Shown one piece after another: positions 1-7,048 of a DNA stretch of 64,000 bases. The stretch covers positions 62,001 through 126,000 of the forward strand of contig JACKNO010000003.1 of NCBI GenBank assembly GCA_024234815.1, read 5' to 3'. A program made the translations under genes and the position numbers. This stretch comes from Pseudomonadales bacterium (GTDB taxonomy: Bacteria > Pseudomonadota > Gammaproteobacteria > Pseudomonadales > Halieaceae). The notes below the pieces were generated by a model. The model was not told the origin of the DNA, did no database searches, and worked only from the letters and a program-made list of their open reading frames with translations. How positions within the stretch are numbered: position 1 is the first letter of the stretch; the number at the start of each line of letters is the position of its first letter.

Positions 1-785
1 TTCCCAAATCGACACACCATACCGCGGCCTATCTGAAGTGGCTCTACTGCGACAACCCCGAGGGCACCGTGGTGGGTTACAACGCGTGGGAGGGCGATAC
101 CCTCATCGGTCACTATGCCGCCATACCGGTGGACCTGCGCCTGGACGGACAGCCCGCCCGGGGCCTGCTCGCATTGCATACCGCTATGCATCCGGACTAT
201 CGCAGTGCCGGTGTCATTTACAGCCTGGCGCGAAAATCCTGCACGTTGGCGGCGTCTCAGGGCTTTGCCTGCATATACGCTGTGGCCAATGCCGCCAGTA
301 CGCCGATCTTCGTGAAGGCGCTCGGTTTTCAGTTCGTTGCACAACTGACGGCCGCACTGGGTGTGAGCAGACTACGGCCCAACTGGGAACGCGCGCTGGC
401 GGGCAACCGGTTCCGGCGTCACTGGACCGCCGCCAGCGCCACCTGGCGCGCCGGAAACCCGTGCAATCCCTCCAGCCTCAGGGCCGACAATGGCGAATGC
501 CTGATCTTCAGGGCGAACACATCGCTGGCACCGGTTACCGCCTACGGCCTGATGCCCGTTGACCCGCCACTGCCCGCGAACTGTGGCAAAACAGGCTGGG
601 GCATCAAACTCTTTCTCGGACTGCTGCCCGAAGGCAGCTGCCGCTTCCCCGGCTACCTGCCCATCCCCGAGCGCCTCAAACCCTCTCCGCTGAACTTCAT
701 CTACAAGTCGCTGCTTGCCGAGGTCCCCGCCAAGCTGGCGAGAAACGACATCATTCTGGGATTCCATGATTTCGACCCTTACTAG
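1..785 (+). CDS. GNAT-like N-acyltransferase, truncated at its 5' end by the window edge
   Basis: The reading frame is open from the first bases, reading PKSTHHTAAYLKWLYCDNP before the first possible internal GTG at 69, so the true start lies outside the window. The visible part holds an N-acyltransferase-like core (GHYAAIPV, then LALHTAMHPDYRSAGV, the usual acyl-CoA/ACP pyrophosphate-loop region, and AVANAASTPIFVKALGF). Proteins of this type are common in glycan loci, where they acylate amino sugars. It lies 42 bases before a PIG-L deacetylase, which suggests deacetylation followed by re-acylation of a sugar. The acyl donor and acceptor are inferred. The family call is moderately firm. Confidence 0.7.
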   Translation, partial: PKSTHHTAAYLKWLYCDNPEGTVVGYNAWEGDTLIGHYAAIPVDLRLDGQPARGLLALHTAMHPDYRSAGVIYSLARKSCTLAASQGFACIYAVANAASTPIFVKALGFQFVAQLTAALGVSRLRPNWERALAGNRFRRHWTAASATWRAGNPCNPSSLRADNGECLIFRANTSLAPVTAYGLMPVDPPLPANCGKTGWGIKLFLGLLPEGSCRFPGYLPIPERLKPSPLNFIYKSLLAEVPAKLARNDIILGFHDFDPY

Positions 786-827
786 CGCCGTAACGCCGGG
801 GCCTGGCCTCCCCGCCGGGAGCGGGTC

Positions 828-1586
828 GTGAACCTGTTCCTGTTTGCACACCAGGACGATGAATACGGTGTATTTCCCGTGCTGGAGAAGCTGGTGGCCC
901 AGGGTGAGGCTGTCTCGGTCGTCTACCTGACCAGCGGCACGCTCGACGGGCAGCCGTCGGAGCGGCGCAACCAGGAAAGTATCGGGGTGCTGGGCAGAAT
1001 CGGTGTGACGGAACGCAATATCCACTTCGCCGGCACCGACCACGGCTTTCCGGACGGACAACTCCACCGGCATGTGGAGGCCGGTGCCCGGGCCGTGCTG
1101 GCGCTTTTCTCGCCCGCTGACACACCGACCCGAATCTTCACACCCGCCTGGGAGGGCGGACACCAGGATCACGACGCCACCTACATTATCGCCTGCTATC
1201 TCGCCCAAAAATATCGCTGCCTGGAGTCCAGCCGCCAGTTTCCGCTATACAACGGGCGCGGACTGCGGGGAAGCCTGTGGCATACCTTTTTGCCGCTCGC
1301 CGACAACGGCCCCATCCACAGCACTCGCCTGAGCTGGGGCCAACGGCTGCGCTATCTGCGCTATTGCCTGCACTACCGCTCCCAGTGGCCAACGTGGCTG
1401 GGCTTGTACCCCATGTATGCCCTGCGACTGCTTACCGACGGCCGCCAATACCTGCAGCCACTGCGCCCGCAAAGGCTGCTCGACGCACCTCATCCGGGTC
1501 CGAGCCTGTACCAGCGACGCGGGTTCTGCAACAGCGACCAGTTTGGGTATCACACCAGGGCTTTGGTTGCTAAAATCACCCGCTGA
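828..1586 (+). CDS. PIG-L/LmbE family deacetylase
   Basis: A 252-residue zinc-dependent N-deacetylase-like protein. The hallmark AHQDDE occurs near the N terminus (about residues 7-12, equivalent to AHPDDE), and a second metal-ligand region, WEGGHQDHDATY, lies near residue 110. PIG-L proteins remove acetyl groups from GlcNAc-type substrates. The start is GTG at 828 behind a GGGAGCGGG-like ribosome site. It lies between the acyltransferase fragment and an acyl carrier protein, so it may expose the amine that the acyltransferase modifies; that link is inference. Confidence 0.85.
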   Translation: MNLFLFAHQDDEYGVFPVLEKLVAQGEAVSVVYLTSGTLDGQPSERRNQESIGVLGRIGVTERNIHFAGTDHGFPDGQLHRHVEAGARAVLALFSPADTPTRIFTPAWEGGHQDHDATYIIACYLAQKYRCLESSRQFPLYNGRGLRGSLWHTFLPLADNGPIHSTRLSWGQRLRYLRYCLHYRSQWPTWLGLYPMYALRLLTDGRQYLQPLRPQRLLDAPHPGPSLYQRRGFCNSDQFGYHTRALVAKITR

Positions 1587-1687
1587 CCAGAGTTTCCACA
1601 ATAACTTTTCAATAATGGCAGCCCGGCATCCGAAAGCGACAGCCCCCTGCAACCGGCGGCACGGCCGCCATCCATCGAGGCACCTGA

Positions 1688-1921
1688 ATGCGCACACTCA
1701 TCCTGCGTTTAATGGCAGAGATAGCCGAAAACACCGACTGCTCCCTGGTGGAAGACCTGCAGGACAACACCGTGCTGCTGGAATCCGGCCTGGATTCGCT
1801 GGGCTTCGCCATACTGGTAGCCCGACTCGAAGAGGAACTGGGAAGAGACCCCTTCACGGAAACCGATGACATCGTATACCCCAGGACGCTGGGGGAGTTT
1901 ATCGCTATTTATGAGCAGTGA
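1688..1921 (+). CDS. Acyl carrier protein
   Basis: A 77-residue acidic carrier protein of normal ACP length. The GLDSLGF motif places the 4'-phosphopantetheine attachment serine at residue 37. Its stop overlaps the start of the downstream adenylating enzyme by 11 bases, so the two are probably translationally coupled. It is not the housekeeping AcpP: the sequence around the serine differs, and the neighbours are glycan genes. It most likely carries a short acyl group loaded by the next gene. Confidence 0.88.
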   Translation: MRTLILRLMAEIAENTDCSLVEDLQDNTVLLESGLDSLGFAILVARLEEELGRDPFTETDDIVYPRTLGEFIAIYEQ

Positions 1922-3242
1922 GGCAGTCACCCTCCTGGGAGTGATCCGGCAGCACTCCGAACGGCCCTTGCTCATACAGGGGGACGAGCAGCTGACGCCG
2001 TCCGCGCTGGTTGATGCCGCCCTGAAAATAAGAAGCGCCTACCCTGAACTTGAGAACGCCGGGGTCGCGCTGCAGTTTTCAGACAACCTCAAGCTGCTGA
2101 TAACACTGCTTGCGATGGATGGCTTCGCCGCTGAAATTCTGTTGCTGCCCCCCTGCCTTGCGGACACATCACTCGAGCACACAATTTCCGCGACTGGAGT
2201 TTCCTGGCTTTTTCGCGAATCGGGACCGACAGCGCTGGCCCCGGAACCCGCAGCTGTCCGCGCCCATGATGCGACCCATTGGCTGTTCACCACCTCCGGC
2301 ACTACCGGGACACCCAAGGTGTTTTCGCACACACTCTCCAGCCTGCTGACCACGACCCGGCCCGCGCGCGGCAAATCGCGGGAGAGTCGCTGGGGACTGG
2401 CCTACCAGCCCCACCGGTTCGCGGGTATACAGGTGGTGTTGCAGACCCTGGTCAGCGGCAGCGTACTGGTGATGCCGGCGGCCAACGACATCAACAGCAT
2501 GGTGGAAAGCTTCGTCGGCAACGGGGTAAACACCCTGTCGGCCACACCTTCGCAGTGGCGTAACTTTCTCAGCCACGGCGGCCTCGACCGTTGCCCACTC
2601 AGGCAGATCACCCTGGGTGGGGAGATTGCGGACCAGGCGATCCTGTCCGCCCTTGCCCACCAGTTTCCAGCGGCTCGCATCGTGCACATCTACGCATCGA
2701 CGGAAGCGGGCGTCGGCTTTTCGGTGGCGGATGGCAAGGCGGGCTTTCCGGAAGCCTGGCTCGGCAGGCACACCGCACTGGAGCTGGGAATATCGGATAG
2801 CGGCTCATTGCTGATAAAAAGCCCCGCCATATCCCACAGCGAATCCCTGCGCCCGCGTCTCACCCCCGATGGCTTCCTGGACACCGAAGACGGGGTGGAA
2901 ACAGCCAACGGCAGGGTCTATTTCCTCGGCAGGGTTACCGGCATTATCAACGTTGGCGGAAACAAGGTTCACCCGGAGGAAGTCGAAAACGTGGTGCGCG
3001 AGGTCCCGGGTGTCCGGAACGCGCTGGTCAGGGCGAAGAACAACCCGATCATGGGCCAGCTGGTTCTGCTTGAGGTGCAAGCCGACGGCCTGTCCGCGGA
3101 GGAAGCCGGCGAACTGAAGCGCCGCATTCGCGACCATTGCCGCGCTCTGCTGCCGGCATACAAGGTACCCGCGCTGATCACTGTCGTGGACGAACTCGCC
3201 GTATCCGATTCCGGCAAAATCGAGAGGAAAAAATCCGCATGA
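1911..3242 (+). CDS. AMP-forming acyl-ACP ligase (ANL superfamily)
   Basis: An ANL-family adenylating enzyme of 442 residues. The P-loop TSGTTGTPK is at about residues 128-136; IYASTEAG (motif A5), GRVTGIINVGGNKVHPEEVE (hinge region) and a C-terminal SGKIERKK, with the catalytic lysine near residue 435, are also visible. I chose ATG 1911, inside the end of the ACP gene, over an earlier in-frame ATG at 1866. The Asp usually seen in the hinge GR..D is replaced by Thr. It probably activates a small carboxylic acid and loads it on the adjacent ACP. The substrate cannot be read from sequence. Confidence 0.82.
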   Translation: MSSEAVTLLGVIRQHSERPLLIQGDEQLTPSALVDAALKIRSAYPELENAGVALQFSDNLKLLITLLAMDGFAAEILLLPPCLADTSLEHTISATGVSWLFRESGPTALAPEPAAVRAHDATHWLFTTSGTTGTPKVFSHTLSSLLTTTRPARGKSRESRWGLAYQPHRFAGIQVVLQTLVSGSVLVMPAANDINSMVESFVGNGVNTLSATPSQWRNFLSHGGLDRCPLRQITLGGEIADQAILSALAHQFPAARIVHIYASTEAGVGFSVADGKAGFPEAWLGRHTALELGISDSGSLLIKSPAISHSESLRPRLTPDGFLDTEDGVETANGRVYFLGRVTGIINVGGNKVHPEEVENVVREVPGVRNALVRAKNNPIMGQLVLLEVQADGLSAEEAGELKRRIRDHCRALLPAYKVPALITVVDELAVSDSGKIERKKSA

Positions 3243-3961
3243 AAGTCGTCGTCGTTACCGGCGGTACCCGCGGCCTGGGCCTGGCCATCGTGCGCAAGCT
3301 GTTTGCCGAAAATTACCGGGTTGTCGCCATCGGCCGCAGTTGCAGTGAGCAATTGCAAGCCCTGATGGCGGAGGCCGCCGGCCAGGTGGCGTTTCAGGCC
3401 TACGATTTTTCCGACATCGGCGGAATACACGAGCTGGCGCTGCAACTGGGGCGCGACCACGGGCGCATTTATGGGCTGGTCAACAATGCGGCACTGGGAC
3501 ACGACGGCATCCTCGCAACCATGCACGAGCGGGAGATTTCCGAACTGCTGAAGATCAATGTCGAAGCGCCGATACTGCTCACCAAGTATCTGCTGCGCCC
3601 CATGCTTATCAATCGCGCGGGCCGGGTGGTCAATGTTTCCTCGATAATGGCTGCCACCGGCTTCAGCGGCCTGGCAGTCTACGGTGCCACCAAGGCCGCA
3701 CTGGGTGGCTTCACCCGCTCTCTGGCGCGGGAAGTCGGCAAGGCGGGAATCACCGTAAACACCGTCGCGCCCGGCTATATGCAAACCGACATGACGGACA
3801 GCCTGCAGGGCGACAAGCTGGCGGCTATCAAGCGCAGAAGCCCACTGGGAGTACTGGCGGATGTCGACGACGTCGCCAGCGGCGTGGCTTATCTGCTGGG
3901 AGAGTCAGCAGCCCGGGTAACCGGAACAACCTTGACCATAGATGCCGGGAGTACGGCGTGA
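3239..3961 (+). CDS. SDR-family 3-oxoacyl-ACP reductase-like protein (FabG-like)
   Basis: A classical short-chain dehydrogenase of 240 residues: cofactor loop TGGTRGLG near the N terminus, NNAA, a Ser in VSSIMAATG, and YGATK with Tyr148 and Lys152. The C terminus GTTLTIDAGST is typical of FabG. The ATG at 3239 overlaps the ligase stop by 4 bases (ATGA). With the ACP and ligase it could reduce a 3-oxoacyl-ACP to a 3-hydroxyacyl-ACP, for example a 3-hydroxybutyryl donor for sugar N-acylation. The family is firm, the substrate inferred. Confidence 0.85.
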   Translation: MKVVVVTGGTRGLGLAIVRKLFAENYRVVAIGRSCSEQLQALMAEAAGQVAFQAYDFSDIGGIHELALQLGRDHGRIYGLVNNAALGHDGILATMHEREISELLKINVEAPILLTKYLLRPMLINRAGRVVNVSSIMAATGFSGLAVYGATKAALGGFTRSLAREVGKAGITVNTVAPGYMQTDMTDSLQGDKLAAIKRRSPLGVLADVDDVASGVAYLLGESAARVTGTTLTIDAGSTA

Positions 3962-3989
3962 ATCCGGTCAACCCACAAGGCAGGTCCCA

Positions 3990-4988
3990 ATGAAAATCGC
4001 CGTCGTTATCCCCTGTTACAAAGTCGCAGGCTCAATACTGGATGTCATCGCCTCCATAGGCCCGGAGGTGAGCGCGATATACGTGGTGGATGACGCCTGC
4101 CCGCAGTCGTCTGGCAATCTGGTGCAGGAGCAGTGCGACGATACCCGCGTCCGGGTGCTGTTTCACAACCGCAACCAGGGCGTCGGAGGGGCCGTCATCA
4201 CGGGCTACCAGGAGGCGGTGCAGGATGGCGCGGATATCATCGTCAAGCTCGATGGCGATGGCCAGATGGATGCGGGACTGATTCCCTATTTTGTGGAGCC
4301 CATCCAGACCGGCGAGGCAGACTACACGAAGGGCAATCGTTTCTACGAAATCGAAAGTGTCACCCGCATGCCCGCCGTACGCATGATCGGCAACGCCGGC
4401 CTGTCCTTCCTCACCAAGTTGTCCTCGGGGTACTGGGGCCTGTTTGACCCCACCAACGGTTTTACCGCCATCAGCGCCAGGGTCGTGGCTTATCTACCGC
4501 TGGATAAACTGGCCCGGGGATACTTTTTTGAAAGCGATATGCTGTTCCGGCTCAATACCCTGCGGGCGGTAGTCGTGGACCTCCCGGCCGACGCCATTTA
4601 CGGCGACGAGATTTCAAACCTGAAGATCGTCAAGGAACTGCCCCGCTTCGCCGTCAAGAACCTCACCAATTTCTGTAAACGCATTCTGTACAACTATTTC
4701 ATACGCGGCTTCAACTACGCCAGCCTGGAACTTGTCCTGGGTATCGGCCTGACCGGCTTCGGTGTGATCTTCGGTCTCGTTCACTGGTTGCGCGGCCTGC
4801 AAATGGAATCTTTCGCAAGCGCGGGGACGGTCATGCTGGCGGGACTGTCGATAATGATCGGCATTCAAATGCTGCTGGGATTTCTGCAGTACGACATTTC
4901 CAACCAGCCAACTATGGCCCTTCAACGAAAAATCAGGCCGCGGGCGCTCGACCGCCAGCAGTCCCACAAAAAAAGGTCAGCGCCATGA
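3990..4988 (+). CDS. Family 2 glycosyltransferase, polyprenyl-phosphate type (DPM/ArnC/GtrB-like)
   Basis: A 332-residue GT2. It starts KIAVVIPCYK and has VVDDACPQ and the nucleotide-sugar motif KLDGDGQMD (Asp88 and Asp90). Two hydrophobic segments from about residue 246 to 300 are typical of enzymes that glycosylate undecaprenyl phosphate. I chose ATG 3990, preceded by AAGGCAGG, because the longer in-frame extension encodes no recognisable sequence. The stop overlaps the next gene, a small SMR transporter, by 4 bases, like the ArnC-ArnE/F or GtrB-GtrA pairings that make and flip a lipid-linked sugar. Confidence 0.85.
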   Translation: MKIAVVIPCYKVAGSILDVIASIGPEVSAIYVVDDACPQSSGNLVQEQCDDTRVRVLFHNRNQGVGGAVITGYQEAVQDGADIIVKLDGDGQMDAGLIPYFVEPIQTGEADYTKGNRFYEIESVTRMPAVRMIGNAGLSFLTKLSSGYWGLFDPTNGFTAISARVVAYLPLDKLARGYFFESDMLFRLNTLRAVVVDLPADAIYGDEISNLKIVKELPRFAVKNLTNFCKRILYNYFIRGFNYASLELVLGIGLTGFGVIFGLVHWLRGLQMESFASAGTVMLAGLSIMIGIQMLLGFLQYDISNQPTMALQRKIRPRALDRQQSHKKRSAP

Positions 4989-5335
4989 TACTCAGTCTGA
5001 ATCAATGGGCGGCTATAGCCTGCGTAATAGGTATGAGCCTGGGCCAGGTCCTGTTCAAGGTAAGCGCCGTTTCCATTAACGAGTCCGGGTCGATATTCGC
5101 GCCCCGCACCTTCCTGATCCTGGCCAGCACCTTTTGTGTCTATGCGGTGGTTTCGGTGGGCTGGGTCTGGGTATTGCGAAAATCCCAGCTCGGAGAGGTA
5201 TTTCCCTTCTACTCCCTGGCCTACATCCTCGTTCCGCTGGCAAGTTACCACCTGTTCAACGAGCGTTTCAGCAATGGCTATATGCTGGGCGTCATGCTGA
5301 TAATCGGTGGTCTGTTGCTATGCGGACGCGGCTAG
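4985..5335 (+). CDS. Small multidrug-resistance/EamA-like transporter (ArnE/F-like flippase candidate)
   Basis: A 116-residue protein with four predicted hydrophobic helices (starting at about residues 8, 38, 62 and 92) and the size of SMR proteins. It overlaps the upstream polyprenyl-phosphate GT2 by 4 bases. In Arn and Gtr systems small proteins of this kind flip a lipid-linked monosaccharide across the inner membrane. That role is inferred from size, topology and context; a drug exporter is less likely here. Confidence 0.7.
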   Translation: MILSLNQWAAIACVIGMSLGQVLFKVSAVSINESGSIFAPRTFLILASTFCVYAVVSVGWVWVLRKSQLGEVFPFYSLAYILVPLASYHLFNERFSNGYMLGVMLIIGGLLLCGRG

Positions 5336-5359
5336 GGAAACGGGCGGCGAGCTTGCGAT

Positions 5360-5698
5360 ATGGCCTCGGACCCCGGCGAAATCAACCAGAGGATCTGGCA
5401 GGTGGTAACGATGATCCCCCGGGGAAGAGTGGCGACCTATGGCGACATCGCGCGACATGCGGGTATGCCAGGCGCCGCGCGCCGCGTCGGGCGCGCTTTG
5501 CGGGGGCTACCGGCGGGCACGAAAATTCCCTGGCACAGGGTCATCAATGCACAGGGCAGGATAGCGGTGCCCGCCGGCAATGCAGCGCGTATAACCCAGC
5601 GCCGCAGACTGGAGCAGGAAGGCGTCACTTTCTGCACGGACACCCGGATCAGCCTCAAACGCTACCGCTGGTTGCCCGGCGGGGAGCAGTCTGAATGA
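5360..5698 (+). CDS. atl: Alkyltransferase-like protein (ATL, MGMT family without the acceptor cysteine)
   Basis: A 112-residue protein matching the DNA-binding domain of O6-alkylguanine-DNA alkyltransferases: the helix-turn-helix region VATYGDIARHAGMPGAARRVGRAL, followed by IPWHRVIN. In true MGMT the active site reads PCHR; here Trp58 replaces the cysteine. That is the signature of ATL/YbaZ proteins, which bind alkylated guanine and hand it to nucleotide excision repair. It has no obvious tie to the glycan genes on either side, 24 bases after the transporter and 61 before the sulfotransferase. Confidence 0.9.
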   Translation: MASDPGEINQRIWQVVTMIPRGRVATYGDIARHAGMPGAARRVGRALRGLPAGTKIPWHRVINAQGRIAVPAGNAARITQRRRLEQEGVTFCTDTRISLKRYRWLPGGEQSE

Positions 5699-5759
5699 AG
5701 CACAATCCGGTAAACGCAGTCGACCTGCACCATTAATCGCGCCCCGGGAAAATCAGGAC

Positions 5760-7037
5760 ATGTTCAGTATCAAGCGCAGAAAAAACCCGGTCACGGAAGC
5801 GGCTGGAGGCAGTCAGGGGCTTTTTCCCCAGGCCGCGTGGCAGTTCGTAACTGTCGATGCCCCGGAAAGCCTGGAACTGTTTGGCAAACAGAATCGCGGA
5901 CACCTTGAGGTCACCGTGACGAACAATTCCAAACAGCTGCTGGCGCCGGGCGCTGGCGGTGAAATCATGTTCTCCTTCAAGCTGCTGGACAAAAGCGGCA
6001 CCGCCCTGGCGCACGAAGCCGTGCGCACCGCACTCAGCCACCCGATAGCCCCCGGGGCAAGCCACACCCAGAAAGTTACCGTGATTGTTCCCACACAAGC
6101 GCTGGAAGAAGCGGCGGCAGTTCGCGTGGGTCTGCTGCACGAACAATTGTACTGGGTGGAGAGTCTCTACCCGCAGCACCCCTGCACGGTACGCATATCC
6201 CATGGCGGCGCCCTGGACAGCACCGAGGCCATGATAGCCGCCGCCAGCCAGATATGGGCGCGGGGCCAGGGCAACGGCATGCGCTGGCCCTACGGCTCGA
6301 TGATGGTATCCGAAGCGGACGAGCTGTTTTACATCCCGGTGGCCAAATGCGCCTGCACCTCATTGAAATCCATGATGATCAATCTCGCGGAGATTGACCG
6401 CCCCGAGATCGCCCGGGAACTGGGAGTCCACTTCGTGACCGATCGATTCAATACCGGGGTGCAGCTCAAGGACAAGCCTATCGATACAGCCAGGGAGATC
6501 CTGGCGTCGGATCAATACTTCAAATTCAGCGTTATCCGGGACCCTTACGAGCGGCTCGTCAGCGCCTACCTCGAAAAATTCGTCTACCAGCGACATGCCG
6601 ATCGCAATCTCATCCATACCCGGCAGGTTATCAGCGAAGTCCAGGGTAGCGAACAAATCGATATAGGCAGGGGCATCAGCTTCGACCAGTTTGTCGAGTA
6701 CATCCTTCGCCAGGACCCCTACGACCTGGACCCGCACTGGCGGCCCCAGTATCTTTATTTTCTGGGCGTACCCCATGTCAGCCGTATATTCCGGCTCGAG
6801 AATATCCAGCACCTGGAACAACACCTCAAGGAGAAGCTGGGGCTGGAAGTACGGCTCGGGCATGCCAACGCAACCGACAAGTCGGATTTTTTCCTGGCGG
6901 AGGCAAGCACCCTGACAGCGAACAAATTCGACAGCATGCAATCCATACATCCCGACTCCTTCCTTTCCAGCCCGAACGCCGAGGCGATTCGGCAGTATTA
7001 TCGCGAGGACTTTGATTTCTACCAGACGGCGGAATAG
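5760..7037 (+). CDS. Sulfotransferase with an N-terminal beta-sandwich-like domain
   Basis: A 425-residue protein. From about residue 185 it is a PAPS-dependent carbohydrate sulfotransferase of the Sulfotransfer_2 type: FYIPVAKCACTSLKSMM (5'-phosphosulfate loop, Lys196) and FSVIRDPYERLVSAYLEKF (3'-phosphate site, Arg260). Residues about 15-145 are beta-rich (LEVTVTNNSKQLLAPG, then HTQKVTVIVPT). They resemble small sandwich domains found on some glycan-modifying proteins, but I cannot name the family. It probably sulfates the polysaccharide made by this locus. Confidence 0.85.
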   Translation: MFSIKRRKNPVTEAAGGSQGLFPQAAWQFVTVDAPESLELFGKQNRGHLEVTVTNNSKQLLAPGAGGEIMFSFKLLDKSGTALAHEAVRTALSHPIAPGASHTQKVTVIVPTQALEEAAAVRVGLLHEQLYWVESLYPQHPCTVRISHGGALDSTEAMIAAASQIWARGQGNGMRWPYGSMMVSEADELFYIPVAKCACTSLKSMMINLAEIDRPEIARELGVHFVTDRFNTGVQLKDKPIDTAREILASDQYFKFSVIRDPYERLVSAYLEKFVYQRHADRNLIHTRQVISEVQGSEQIDIGRGISFDQFVEYILRQDPYDLDPHWRPQYLYFLGVPHVSRIFRLENIQHLEQHLKEKLGLEVRLGHANATDKSDFFLAEASTLTANKFDSMQSIHPDSFLSSPNAEAIRQYYREDFDFYQTAE

Positions 7038-7048
7038 GCGCCGCCCAG

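Noticed and set aside
372..1208. A 278-residue minus-strand open frame against the acyltransferase and deacetylase genes
   Set aside because: It lies fully opposite clear plus-strand genes, has no family motifs and arises from GC-rich codon bias.
1866..1910. Extended N terminus of the AMP-forming ligase from ATG 1866
   Set aside because: The added 15 residues overlap the ACP frame, and ATG 1911 at the ACP stop gives the normal start by coupling.
5360..5698. A true O6-methylguanine-DNA methyltransferase
   Set aside because: The reactive cysteine is replaced by tryptophan (PWHR), so it is an ATL protein, not a methyltransferase.
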